A DNA stretch of 63,086 nt from an uncultured Elusimicrobium sp. GTDB taxonomy: Bacteria; Elusimicrobiota; Elusimicrobia; Elusimicrobiales; Elusimicrobiaceae. Of this stretch, positions 50,120 through 59,686 are shown in pieces. The stretch covers positions 1-63,086 of the forward strand of contig CALAFB010000081.1 of the NCBI GenBank assembly GCA_937891135.1, given 5' to 3'. The position numbers were made by a program, and so were the translations under genes. Within the stretch, counting starts at the first letter, position 1. Each line of letters begins with the position of its first letter. The notes beneath the pieces were generated by a model. It was given only the letters and a program-made list of their open reading frames with translations. It ran no database searches and was not told where the DNA came from.

Positions 50120-50860
50120 TTAAAGACACACGCCTCCATCTATTGGCAATACTACACCAGTCAGATAAGAGGATTGTTCAGAAGCTAAAAAAAGTACTAC
50201 GTTTGCAATATCGGCAGGAGTGGCTAAACGTTTGAGAGGAACTCGTTGTGCATAGAGGTGTCTGTCTCTATTACCCAAAATAGGTGTATCTACAATACCT
50301 GGACAAATACAATTTACCCGGATGCCCTCTTCTCCGTAATTTTTGGCCATTTGATGCGTAAATTGAATAACTGCTGCTTTACTTGCACTATAGGCATAAG
50401 AGCGGCCTGCACAATAATGTTGAAGCCCAGCAATAGAGGCATTATTTATAATAGTACCTTTAGTTTTAATGATATAAGGTTTTGCATATTTTGAAACTAA
50501 AAAAGTGCCTGTTAAATTTATATCTATTGTTTTTTGCCAATCTTCAAGGGACATTCTTTCTATTTCCACAGATTGAAGCATGATACCTGCATTGTTAAAT
50601 AAAACATCGATTTTAGCGTATTTTTGGATAACAGTTGTAATCATCTGCTGGACTTGGGGTGCATTGCTAACATCACAAAAAATAAAAACAGCATCTCCGC
50701 CTTGGTTGATTATTTCTTGCTTTATTTTTTCCCCCCGTTCCATATTCCTTCCAACAAGTACGACGGAGGCTCCTTCTGCTGCAAAAGCCATAGCGGTACC
50801 GGCACCAATGCCGGATGTGGCACCTGTGACAATAACTACTTTATGTTCAAACCGTTTCAT
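50120..50860 (-). CDS. Short-chain dehydrogenase/reductase
   Basis: A 246-residue classical SDR of FabG type. TGATSGIGAG is the NAD(P) loop; NNAGIM, the Ser of NNASIAG and YAYSASKAA (YxxxK) form the active site; PGIVDTP and LTGVVLPIDGG are typical ends. It probably reduces a keto group formed by the neighbouring ThDP enzymes or transketolase. GGAGA precedes the start. It overlaps the transketolase C-subunit gene by 14 bases, so the four genes from 50120 to 54577 appear coupled. Confidence 0.88.
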   Translation of the reverse strand: MKRFEHKVVIVTGATSGIGAGTAMAFAAEGASVVLVGRNMERGEKIKQEIINQGGDAVFIFCDVSNAPQVQQMITTVIQKYAKIDVLFNNAGIMLQSVEIERMSLEDWQKTIDINLTGTFLVSKYAKPYIIKTKGTIINNASIAGLQHYCAGRSYAYSASKAAVIQFTHQMAKNYGEEGIRVNCICPGIVDTPILGNRDRHLYAQRVPLKRLATPADIANVVLFLASEQSSYLTGVVLPIDGGVCL

Positions 50861-51749
50861 ACAATGGTGTCTCCAGTAATCTGTTTAATTTTGCTTGTAT
50901 ATTTACAGGTGTTAACCCATAATACTCCATTTTTTCATCATACGTACCGTAATTTCTAAAAATTTCCCTGGGGAATGCTACTTCTTCTATTAAAACAGGT
51001 TTCCCTCTAAATGCTTTTATAACGTCGTGAGTTAAACTGCCTTCAAAATGAGGGGCTACTATTAAAATTTTACCTTTATTATAGTATTGAGCAAGTGTTT
51101 TTTGGTCAAATGGTTCAAGTGTTGTGTAATAAAGAACAGTTACATCTTTTCCTTTACATACTTTCATGACGACATCTAACATTACGGAAACAGCGATAAT
51201 AGTAGCTTTTTGCCCTTGTTGAATAACGGTAGCTTTTCCAAATTCCACATTTATATCATATTCGACATTTGGATGATCACTTATCCTAAAAAAAGTTGGA
51301 TGTCCATTTCGATAAGATTGGTTGAATAAGTGAATAAATTCTTTGGCGGTTCCCGGAGCTACAAATTCACATCCAGGAATGGCTTTAAGAACATGTACGT
51401 CTTCAGCACAGTAATGTGAATAACCGTATTTGGAATAATCTACTGCAGCTCCCGTACCCACCACATTGACCCCTAATTTTTGGTAGGCAAAGTCCATTTT
51501 AATTTGTTCCAACGTCCTTTCAATTAGATATGGCTGGATGCCAAAAAGAGTAGGTACCAGCCCTCGGCGTGCCATGCCAGCAGCAATAGAGAACATGCCG
51601 TCTTCATATATGCCAACATTTGTACATCGGTCAGGGTATTCTTTTAAAATGTCACGTAGGGCCCACATCCCAATATCTGCCGTAAAAAATGTGGTATCTG
51701 GTTCATTTTTTATCATTTCGGCCACACGGGCTAAAAAAGATCTTCTCAT
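50847..51749 (-). CDS. Transketolase-like C-terminal subunit
   Basis: A 300-residue protein equal to the pyrimidine-binding plus C-terminal domains of transketolase/DXS. GIYEDGMFSIAAGMA carries the catalytic Glu position; FFRISDHPNVEY and the C-terminal domain (ILIVAPHFEGSL) follow. It pairs with the N-terminal subunit encoded just upstream (4-base overlap). In a sugar cluster, such split transketolases transfer a two-carbon unit onto an intermediate rather than serve the pentose pathway. Confidence 0.87.
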   Translation of the reverse strand: MRRSFLARVAEMIKNEPDTTFFTADIGMWALRDILKEYPDRCTNVGIYEDGMFSIAAGMARRGLVPTLFGIQPYLIERTLEQIKMDFAYQKLGVNVVGTGAAVDYSKYGYSHYCAEDVHVLKAIPGCEFVAPGTAKEFIHLFNQSYRNGHPTFFRISDHPNVEYDINVEFGKATVIQQGQKATIIAVSVMLDVVMKVCKGKDVTVLYYTTLEPFDQKTLAQYYNKGKILIVAPHFEGSLTHDVIKAFRGKPVLIEEVAFPREIFRNYGTYDEKMEYYGLTPVNIQAKLNRLLETPLYETV

Positions 51750-52543
51750 ACTCGTTCAACCTCTTGGGTTAGTAATGCTAATTCTTGTTCGTTGGGGCTC
51801 TTATGGAACCAAATATCATGCTCCATCATAGTTTTGGAACCGTATCCGCGTATTGTTTTTGCAATTACAGCTTTGGGTTTGCTATTGAGCTGGGTTTTGA
51901 AACGGCAAAATACATCTTTTAACGCATCCATATCATGTCCGTTTACTGAGGCTACTTCAAAGTTAAAAGCCTCTAATTTACGTTTCATATTTCCCATATT
52001 TACCATAGTTCCTACGGAATTATTATCATCAATAATAACAGTTAAGTTATCGAGTTTTTTAGCAGAAGCAAAAATACAAGATTCCCACATGGTTCCCTCG
52101 CAAAATTCGCCGTCTCCACAAAGCACATAGACATGAGATGGTGATTTTTTTATTTTATTAGCGTAGGCAATTCCAGCGGCAAAAGGTAAACCATGCCCTA
52201 ATGAACCGGCATTATTTTCAATACCGCCTTGAAATTTAGTTAGGTCTGTCTGTATGCAATAACGGCTATGAAATTGACCAATTTGCGGTGCAATTTCATC
52301 GATGGTAAAATAACCCTTTTCGATGAGAACTGCGTAAAGGGCTAGTGTAGCTTGGCCTTTAGAAATAATAAAAAAATCTCGGTCTTCTGCTTGTGCCTGT
52401 GCCGCAGACCAATTCATCACTTTGTCGTACAATGTCCACACAATATCCAAACAAGAAAAAACACTTTGTAAATTTCCGTCTTTACATTTGTGGGATAAAT
52501 ATAAGGCATGTTTTCTTAATTTTTTACCAATGTGTTGTATCAT
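51746..52543 (-). CDS. Transketolase-like N-terminal subunit
   Basis: A 265-residue ThDP-binding subunit. SLGHGLPFAAGIAYA and the CGDGEFCEG...DDNN motif (GDG-x(~27)-N) bind ThDP and metal; the N-terminal ARKxxL-type helix (KKLRKHALYLSH) is as in split transketolases. It needs the next gene for a complete active site. It starts six bases after the aldolase-GT fusion gene ends. Confidence 0.88.
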   Translation of the reverse strand: MIQHIGKKLRKHALYLSHKCKDGNLQSVFSCLDIVWTLYDKVMNWSAAQAQAEDRDFFIISKGQATLALYAVLIEKGYFTIDEIAPQIGQFHSRYCIQTDLTKFQGGIENNAGSLGHGLPFAAGIAYANKIKKSPSHVYVLCGDGEFCEGTMWESCIFASAKKLDNLTVIIDDNNSVGTMVNMGNMKRKLEAFNFEVASVNGHDMDALKDVFCRFKTQLNSKPKAVIAKTIRGYGSKTMMEHDIWFHKSPNEQELALLTQEVERV

Positions 52544-52549
52544 ATCTTC

Positions 52550-54577
52550 TTATAATAATATTTTTCTAAGCATAAAAACAATAAACCGGATAATTGGATT
52601 TTTCCTTGTTTTTTCATCTCTTATTGAGCGGGCAAATGTATCAATTAACCTGCCAAGTAATTTAGCAGGTATTAGAGAAATAAACAACATTTTAAAATAA
52701 CCAGACAAAGACATTTTTTTAAGAATTTTTCTGTTCTTAAAGATTTGCTTAAACGTAAAAGCCCCAGCTGCGCGTGAAATTAGTAAGCAAAACCAACAAA
52801 ATGGATGAATGGGAAAATTTGTAAATGTCAATAATTTTTCTTTTTCTGCGGTATAACATGCAGGCAAATTTTCAATCATAGCGGGATATCGTTTAGTCCA
52901 TAGTGAAAACATATCTTTAAACCAAAACGAAGGGGCATCATACGGGAAATCTTGAAGAACATTGACTTCTTTGATGAATTTGGCTTTAAATTTTTTATTG
53001 GCTATACAATGAAAAATGGCTACTGGAATCCACAAGCCCACATTTATTTTTCCTTGTACCTTCTCTGTAAGTAGCTGTTTAAGAAACCTAGAGCAAAATA
53101 CCATGGAACCTAATGTCATCATATTACCGAATTGTTCCAAAAGGTATTGGTTTCTGTCGGTATAATCATATGTTGTAACTTCATTTTTTTTAATTGGTAA
53201 ATAATATATAGTTATTAAATCAAACTTTTCCTTTTTTGCCTCAAATAGTTGAGTGTACATTTTATCAATGTGGATAAATGTTCTATCCCGACAAGGCCAA
53301 CTCCAATCATATTTATCTGCAACTAACGAGAGTGCATAGTATACTTTTTCATCAAGTGTATCTTTAAATTGGCGTTTGGAATCATCAAACCGAGCATAAA
53401 ATACATTTTTATAGGGACAATTCTTGACCAAATTTTCGGTATCTTGGTTATCACTACTGTCCACAAACCAAATATCCGTACCATAGGTATAAAATAATTG
53501 TGCCTTATCTAACCAATTTTTAATAAACCGTACTCGGTTACGTGTTGGTATCACAATACACGTTGAACATTTGGCTTTACGCAGTTTATATAAAATATCA
53601 TCGGCTGCTTTGGCAGAAAATATAATTTTATCATCTGGGCTGAGCTGCTGGATGACTTCTTCAACTAATCTATCGTCTACATGTAACGTATTAGATAAAT
53701 AATCTGCATAGCTAGGGTTGCAATTATATTTTGCAGTAATAGCGTATGGAATAGAATGTCCCCATTTTTTAGTTTCATAAATTTTAGAAATATAGGTATG
53801 ATAGATGTGTTGAATGGGGCTAATATTGTAATTCTTGTTCAAATTTTCATTGGCATAAGTTAAAAATTGTTCTGTATCCAGGTTCCCGGCTCCACGGCCA
53901 ATACCATAAACACTTGTATCTATCATTAAGTCCCGCTTTAGGGGATAAGTACAAAAGGCTTTCGCTACATCAAAGGCCTGTTTTAAATTGTTATGGCCGT
54001 GATAACCTACGCTAATACCTGGCTTTAGGTTTTCATCGGCCAATTGTAGATAGTGCAAAAGGGTATGAGCATCCATTGTTCCCCAACTATCTACGACATA
54101 GATTGCCAAGGGATTGAGTGTATTAAATTTTTGAATCATGTCTACAAATTCGGAATCACTATATTGACTGACTCTCGCCGGCTGTACACACAGTTTGTAT
54201 CCTTTTTCTACAATGCCTTTACAGTATTCAAACCCTTCTTGAAGCATTCGTTTCCATATAATTACACGGATGATTTCTGGAGCTCCTTTGGTATAGGGGG
54301 CCAATTTCCCAAGTGGGAACGGATTAGAAACTTCTGCCATGACAGCATACTGGGAAGTAGGTTTCTTCCCAATCAGAGATTTTACATCTTCTATATTATT
54401 AAAAACAGCGCGGTTTTCATCGCGTATTTCATCACGTAAAAAACCTAATTCAATAATTTCAATGCCGCTTGTTGCTAGTTCGGTTTTGATTTTATGTATG
54501 ACATTTTTACCAAAGTTCCAATCATTAATATATCCGCCGTCACGCAATGTGCAGTCTAATAGTTTTACTGTGTTCAT
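52550..54577 (-). CDS. DRE-TIM aldolase fused to a glycosyltransferase-like domain
   Basis: A 675-residue fusion. Residues 1-330 match HMGL-like DRE-TIM metallolyases: LLDCTLRDGGYINDW holds the DRE-type motif (DGG variant as in 4-hydroxy-2-oxovalerate aldolases), VGYHGHNNLKQA the metal His pair, and YGIGRGAGNLDTE the C-terminal lid motif. Residues about 340-560 start CIVIPTRNRVRFI, a GT2-type opening, with VDSSDN and WPCRDRTFIHID acidic clusters. The C-terminal 100 residues are basic with hydrophobic helices, perhaps membrane-associated. This fusion suggests that C-C bond formation and glycosyl transfer concern the same sugar. It begins directly at the stop codon of the ThDP enzyme. Confidence 0.78.
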   Translation of the reverse strand: MNTVKLLDCTLRDGGYINDWNFGKNVIHKIKTELATSGIEIIELGFLRDEIRDENRAVFNNIEDVKSLIGKKPTSQYAVMAEVSNPFPLGKLAPYTKGAPEIIRVIIWKRMLQEGFEYCKGIVEKGYKLCVQPARVSQYSDSEFVDMIQKFNTLNPLAIYVVDSWGTMDAHTLLHYLQLADENLKPGISVGYHGHNNLKQAFDVAKAFCTYPLKRDLMIDTSVYGIGRGAGNLDTEQFLTYANENLNKNYNISPIQHIYHTYISKIYETKKWGHSIPYAITAKYNCNPSYADYLSNTLHVDDRLVEEVIQQLSPDDKIIFSAKAADDILYKLRKAKCSTCIVIPTRNRVRFIKNWLDKAQLFYTYGTDIWFVDSSDNQDTENLVKNCPYKNVFYARFDDSKRQFKDTLDEKVYYALSLVADKYDWSWPCRDRTFIHIDKMYTQLFEAKKEKFDLITIYYLPIKKNEVTTYDYTDRNQYLLEQFGNMMTLGSMVFCSRFLKQLLTEKVQGKINVGLWIPVAIFHCIANKKFKAKFIKEVNVLQDFPYDAPSFWFKDMFSLWTKRYPAMIENLPACYTAEKEKLLTFTNFPIHPFCWFCLLISRAAGAFTFKQIFKNRKILKKMSLSGYFKMLFISLIPAKLLGRLIDTFARSIRDEKTRKNPIIRFIVFMLRKILL

Positions 54578-56290
54578 TTATTTCCTCATAATATGGTTAA
54601 ATAAGTTTCGGTCCAAAAGAGGTTCTTGATCATACAGTAGCGTTTCCCCGAAGGATGGTTGTAAGTAGGTAATTTCAGACAATTTTAATTCTATAATATT
54701 AGGATTATCTAGTGGAACGGATGTAATTTCTCTCGAGTTGTTTATTCGCTTGTAATTTAATCCATATGCTTGGGCTACTTTTTCAAAATTAGGTACGGTG
54801 TAGCCCGTATGAGCAGTCGTCATAAAATACCGTGCTTGAAAATTGTTTTCTTGGAATTGCCGGATCATTCCTAAACTGGCATTATTACATAAAATAATTG
54901 TAATTGGTAAATGGTATGTTGCAATAAATTGTAATTCCTGAATATTCATCTGCAAACCACCATCTCCTACAATAGCAACTACCGGATTTTGAGTAGCATA
55001 ATAAGCTCCAATAGCTGCAGGAAGGGCATAGCCCATCGTTCCTAATCCGGCCGACATAATAATTTTTTGGTTATTTTTAAGCATTAAGGATTGAGCAGCC
55101 CAACCTTCGTTTTGCCCAACATCTAGCGTGTACGTAATTTGTGGGATAATTAGTGAACTAATTTTACGCAAATATGCATGAATCGGTTCATTATCATTCG
55201 CAAATTCCAACTGCTTTTTTATGTCTTGTGTAAGGCTTAACCAGGTGGATCTCTGCGGATTAATAATCGGAGATAAAACATTCAGGGTTTTTAGGAATTT
55301 TTTTAAATCAACACGAAAGTTGGTTTCTTGTCCGGTAACGGCATAATTTAATTCTTCGGGATCAATGTCAACGCGCAACACGCGAGGAGCACCAGTAAAA
55401 AAATTACGCTTTAAACCGATTTGTTTTAAGTCCAACCGTGTACCTAAGCAAAGTACACAATCACTTTTAGCTAATATCATATTGGCGTACCTATGGCCAT
55501 TTACGCCAATAAATCCGCAATGTAACGGGTTATCGTATGCTAATAAATCTACTGCAGGCATACTGGTAAGAACTGGCAATTGCCACTGAGCAACAAATGT
55601 CCGAAATGCATCACGCAGGCCACATTGGTTAATACCTGCCCCCGCTAACACTACCGGACGCTTGGCAGTTGAAAGAGCGTGTACAACACTTGTAGTAAAA
55701 TTACTTGTACTAGAAGGTTCATTTGAAGGAACCTGATTTTGAGGTATAGCTTGTATATAAGCCCGTTGAATATCAGCAGGTAAATCCAACAATACAGGGC
55801 CCTTACGCCCGGTAGTAGCTATATAAATGGCTTTATGTAATTCATCTACAATATTTTGTGCAGAAGTAATTTGCACACTATACTTGGTAATGGATTTTAC
55901 CATAGAAATAATATCTGTTTCCTGAAATCCATACTGACGGATATTAGGTTTTAAAAGGCTTTTTAAAGCATATGTATCCACTTGCCCAGTTAAAAACAAA
56001 ACTGGCAAAGAATCATACCACGCGTTGGCAATACCGGTAACTAAATTTGTAGCCCCGGGCCCGCTAGTGGCAAACACGGCTGCTAGCTTCCCACTTGTTT
56101 GGGCATAACCACAGGCCGCAAAAGCACTAGCTTGTTCATGATAGTTGATCCGAACCTGTATACGTGGTACTTGGTTGTACAACGAATCCATTAGATGGCA
56201 AATCGATCCTCCCGGATAACCAAATACTGTATCTATGTTATGTTCGATTAGTGTTTGAACAATATAATCTGTAACTTTCACTTTTGCCAT
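54578..56290 (-). CDS. ThDP-dependent acetolactate-synthase-like enzyme 2
   Basis: A 570-residue ThDP enzyme. It has NYHEQASAFAACGYA with the catalytic Glu, TSGPGATNLVTGIANAW, DIDPEELN in the middle domain, and GTMGYALPAAIGA then GDGGLQMNIQEL with the ThDP/metal signature, ending in NNASLGMI. It is a paralogue of the enzyme at 43413-45182. Two such enzymes in one glycan cluster imply two different acyl or aldehyde transfers. AGGAAA precedes the start. It is the first gene of the cluster's leftmost-transcribed operon; a possible -10 is in the terminator loop at 56464. Confidence 0.85.
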   Translation of the reverse strand: MAKVKVTDYIVQTLIEHNIDTVFGYPGGSICHLMDSLYNQVPRIQVRINYHEQASAFAACGYAQTSGKLAAVFATSGPGATNLVTGIANAWYDSLPVLFLTGQVDTYALKSLLKPNIRQYGFQETDIISMVKSITKYSVQITSAQNIVDELHKAIYIATTGRKGPVLLDLPADIQRAYIQAIPQNQVPSNEPSSTSNFTTSVVHALSTAKRPVVLAGAGINQCGLRDAFRTFVAQWQLPVLTSMPAVDLLAYDNPLHCGFIGVNGHRYANMILAKSDCVLCLGTRLDLKQIGLKRNFFTGAPRVLRVDIDPEELNYAVTGQETNFRVDLKKFLKTLNVLSPIINPQRSTWLSLTQDIKKQLEFANDNEPIHAYLRKISSLIIPQITYTLDVGQNEGWAAQSLMLKNNQKIIMSAGLGTMGYALPAAIGAYYATQNPVVAIVGDGGLQMNIQELQFIATYHLPITIILCNNASLGMIRQFQENNFQARYFMTTAHTGYTVPNFEKVAQAYGLNYKRINNSREITSVPLDNPNIIELKLSEITYLQPSFGETLLYDQEPLLDRNLFNHIMRK

Positions 56291-56446
56291 AAAATTTCCT
56301 GTTGTATAGTTATCAAAATTAAATCTTCTTCTCCTTGGGTTGTGTTTGCTTTAGTTGATAGAATTGATGCTAACAGCCCATCTACGTTCTCTTTACTAAG
56401 AGGTGTATATAATTTTGTACTAAAAAATTCTTGCTGTATAAAAACG

Positions 56447-56483
56447 AGAAATACAATTCCTACATTATAGAAATTGTATTTCT
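56447..56483 (-). terminator. Terminator of the RND operon with a TATAAT in its loop
   Basis: The perfect 12-bp stem AGAAATACAATT (56447-56458) / AATTGTATTTCT (56472-56483) is followed on the minus strand by CGTTTTTAT. The loop contains TATAAT (56464-56469, minus strand) in the string CTATAATGTAGG, which also occurs before the methyltransferase gene (11219-11230). The 56291-56446 stretch up to the cluster's first gene holds nothing recognised. Confidence 0.75.
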
Positions 56484-56491
56484 GGAATATG

Positions 56492-59400
56492 TTATCTGAT
56501 CCTTATATCCTCCGGGTGGGGTTCAATGATTTGGCCGCGCTTTTTGGCGCGGTACCGGGCGTAGCGTTCCACTTGGCTTTGTACCAACATATAGAATAGT
56601 GGAATGAGCACAAGCCCCGCTAATGTACCAATTAACATTCCGTAAAAGACCGGAATCCCTAACGCCTTACGGCTGGCGGCACCGGCCCCGCTAGCAAGTA
56701 CCATGGGAACCATCCCCAAGATGAAGGTAAACGCGGTCATCAATACGGGGCGGAAGCGTTGAATAAGGCCGTCCATAGCGGCTTTATAGACGCTAGCACC
56801 GGATTTGTGTTCGTCTTTGGCAAACTCTACAATCAAAATAGCGTTTTTAGCGGCTAATCCGACCAGAAGTACCAATCCCAACTGTGCGTAAATACTTAAC
56901 GACTGACCACAGATCCAAAGTCCGAATAACCCTCCGCCTACGGCAGCTACTACGGACATGAGTACCGGCACGGGAATCGTCCAGCTTTCATACTGGGCCA
57001 CTAAGAATAAATACGCAAAGATGACCGCTAACAAAATAAGTGTAGCAATCTGCCCTTGGTTTTGCTTTTCCTGGTAGCTCATACCCGTCCACTCATAGGA
57101 ATAACCGGGCGGTAAGTTTTTAAGGATTTCTTCCGTGGCTTCCATAGCCAGGCCGGAACTATCCGTTGGCTCCGCTGTAATAGAGGCAGCCGGATATTGG
57201 TTATAGCGCGTAATTTGGCGCGGAGACAAAATGTACTTTAAGTCCACCAGGGCCATCAAGGGAACCAGTTCCCCGGTAGCACTAGTAACATACATTTTGT
57301 TGATATTTTCTGGCGTCATACGGTATTTACTGTCCGACTGCATAATGACTTTGTTAATCTGCGTACCAAAGTTTACATCTCCCACGTATGAAGAACCCAA
57401 GTAGTTTTCTAACGTGGAGAACACGCTGGAAACCGGTACTTTCATACTCTCTGCTTTTTGGCGGTTCACGTCCAAATAAATGTTGGGCGTGTCGGCTTTA
57501 AATGGGGCTCGGGCACTTTTCATAGTAGGGTCTTGCATCATTTTAACACTCATTCCATCCGTAACATTGGCTAGTTTTTGGTAGTCAAAATCATTTAATG
57601 ATTGAATACGCAAATCTAACCCGCTGGAGGTTCCCAGCCCCGGAATAGATGGCATTTCTACCGCAAATACAGAGGCATCTGCAATACCAAAGAATTGCCT
57701 GTTAAATTGCTGGGCAATAGCACTCTGTTTTTTGCTGGCAGAAGGTTTATGCAAAATATATTTTTTGAACAACCGGGTCAAGAAGTTTTCGTCTTTGCGT
57801 TCATCCCACGGGTTCAAACGTACAAAGACGGCTCCTGTATTTTCCCCGCTACCGCTAAATAAACTAAACCCGATAATAGACGTAGCATGCTGTACGCCCG
57901 GCGTGGCTTTAACGCCTTGTACCACTTGGTCCATGACGGCTTGTGTGCGGGCAAAGGTGGCTCCTTCCGGCAGTTGCACGTTAATTACCACAATACCTTG
58001 GTCTTCAGTCGGAATAAAGGTACTAGGTAAGATTTGCAAAAAGGCAAAATCTGCCAAAACAAAGCCCATAAACAGCAAGAAAATAATAAACTTACGCGCT
58101 AATTTGCGTACCACTTTGCGGTAACCGCGCGAACCTTTTTGTACGAGCACGTTAAACCACCGCAAGAAAAAGAGGTTTGTTTCTTTGACCGGCTTTAACA
58201 TCGTGGCACAAATAGCGGGCGATAACGAAAGCGCATTTAAGGTAGAGAAACACACCGCCACCGAAATAGTTACCGCAAACTGTGTATAAATTTTACCGGT
58301 AATCCCCCCCATAAACGTAATCGGTACGAAAATGGCTAATAGTACAAGCGTAGTAGCAATAAGCGCACTAGAGAGTTCCTCCATAGCCTGTTCGGCTGCG
58401 TGTTTGGCGGGTTGTTTTTCCCGGTTCATGAGCACAATCACACGTTCTACCACACAAATCGCATCGTCTACTACTAGCCCGATAGCCAGTACCAACGCAA
58501 AAAGGGTAAACATATTGATAGAATACCCGAGTGCCATCATCACGGCAAACGTACCTAAAAGTGAAACCGGAATCGTAGCTGCCGGCACGAGCGTAGCGCG
58601 CCAGTCCTGCAAGAATACATAACAGACAATGACAACGAGCACAAATGTCAACAGTAGTGTAAACACCACTTCTTCCACAGAAGCGTTAATAAAGTCCGTC
58701 GTGTCTATGGAAAATTCATACGCAAGCCCTTTGGGGAAGAACGGTTCCAACCGTTTGAGCTCTGCGCGTACAGCCTTCATGGTTTCTAACGCGTTGGCCC
58801 CGGATGAAAGATTCATCATGAGTGGCACGGACGGCGTACCGTTGAACGAACCGGCTATACTATAGGACTCCTGACCTTCCTCTACCTTGGCAATATCGGA
58901 CAAACGCACTAGGCCACCTTGAGTATCGGTACGGACGATAATATTTTGGAAGTCCTGCGCGTTATTTAAACGCCCGTCGGTTTGTAAGGCATATACTGTC
59001 AATACGGCCCCGTCGTTGGGACGCGCGCCGATTTTACCCAAAGAAGGCTGGTAGTTTTGCGTGGCAATAGCATTTTTAACGTCGGCAATAGAAATGTCCA
59101 ACGCGGCCATTTTGTCCGAATCCAGCCATACCCGCATACTTTTGGCAGCCCCGAACACGCGGGCCTCACCCACCCCTGTAATGCGGGAGAGGTTTTTTTG
59201 TAGGTTGTTATTTAAGTAATCGCTAATTTCCAAGGTACTTAACGATCCATCTGGCGAAGTAAATGAAAGGAACCCTAAAATATTGGAGGACATCCGCATG
59301 ACCGTAATCCCTTGCCGGGTTACTTCGGCAGGAAGGAGTGGTGTGGCTTGTGAAACGCGGTTTTGCACTTTTACTTGCGCAATATCCGGGTCCACGCCCG

Positions 59401-59686
59401 TTTTAAAGGTAACGGTAAGGCGGTAAGAACCGTCGGCCGAATCCGAGGACATATACAACATATCCTCTACGCCGTTGACGGCCGATTCTAGCGGAATACC
59501 GACCGTTTTAGCAATCACTTCCGCACTAGCCCCCGGATAGCGGGCACTCACTACTACTTCGGGCGGTGTAATTTCCGGGTACAAGGCAATCGGCAAGTTT
59601 TTAAGCGCAATTGCCCCGGCTAAACATAATACGAGTGAAATTACAACCGCAAAACGTGGGCGGTTAATAAAAAACTTGGCAAACAT
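56492..59686 (-). CDS. RND multidrug efflux permease (AcrB/HAE1 family)
   Basis: A 1064-residue inner-membrane proton-driven exporter. Two halves with large periplasmic loops after helices 1 and 7 are visible. The N-terminus FINRPRFAVVISLVLCLAGA is typical of HAE1 pumps. GLVVDDAICVVERV carries the two adjacent Asp of helix 4 that form the proton relay, and the second-half GLAAKNAILIVEFAKD has the partner Lys. The adaptor gene stop abuts its ATG. It exports drugs, bile salts or similar compounds with the adaptor and TolC. Confidence 0.97.
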   Translation of the reverse strand: MFAKFFINRPRFAVVISLVLCLAGAIALKNLPIALYPEITPPEVVVSARYPGASAEVIAKTVGIPLESAVNGVEDMLYMSSDSADGSYRLTVTFKTGVDPDIAQVKVQNRVSQATPLLPAEVTRQGITVMRMSSNILGFLSFTSPDGSLSTLEISDYLNNNLQKNLSRITGVGEARVFGAAKSMRVWLDSDKMAALDISIADVKNAIATQNYQPSLGKIGARPNDGAVLTVYALQTDGRLNNAQDFQNIIVRTDTQGGLVRLSDIAKVEEGQESYSIAGSFNGTPSVPLMMNLSSGANALETMKAVRAELKRLEPFFPKGLAYEFSIDTTDFINASVEEVVFTLLLTFVLVVIVCYVFLQDWRATLVPAATIPVSLLGTFAVMMALGYSINMFTLFALVLAIGLVVDDAICVVERVIVLMNREKQPAKHAAEQAMEELSSALIATTLVLLAIFVPITFMGGITGKIYTQFAVTISVAVCFSTLNALSLSPAICATMLKPVKETNLFFLRWFNVLVQKGSRGYRKVVRKLARKFIIFLLFMGFVLADFAFLQILPSTFIPTEDQGIVVINVQLPEGATFARTQAVMDQVVQGVKATPGVQHATSIIGFSLFSGSGENTGAVFVRLNPWDERKDENFLTRLFKKYILHKPSASKKQSAIAQQFNRQFFGIADASVFAVEMPSIPGLGTSSGLDLRIQSLNDFDYQKLANVTDGMSVKMMQDPTMKSARAPFKADTPNIYLDVNRQKAESMKVPVSSVFSTLENYLGSSYVGDVNFGTQINKVIMQSDSKYRMTPENINKMYVTSATGELVPLMALVDLKYILSPRQITRYNQYPAASITAEPTDSSGLAMEATEEILKNLPPGYSYEWTGMSYQEKQNQGQIATLILLAVIFAYLFLVAQYESWTIPVPVLMSVVAAVGGGLFGLWICGQSLSIYAQLGLVLLVGLAAKNAILIVEFAKDEHKSGASVYKAAMDGLIQRFRPVLMTAFTFILGMVPMVLASGAGAASRKALGIPVFYGMLIGTLAGLVLIPLFYMLVQSQVERYARYRAKKRGQIIEPHPEDIRIR

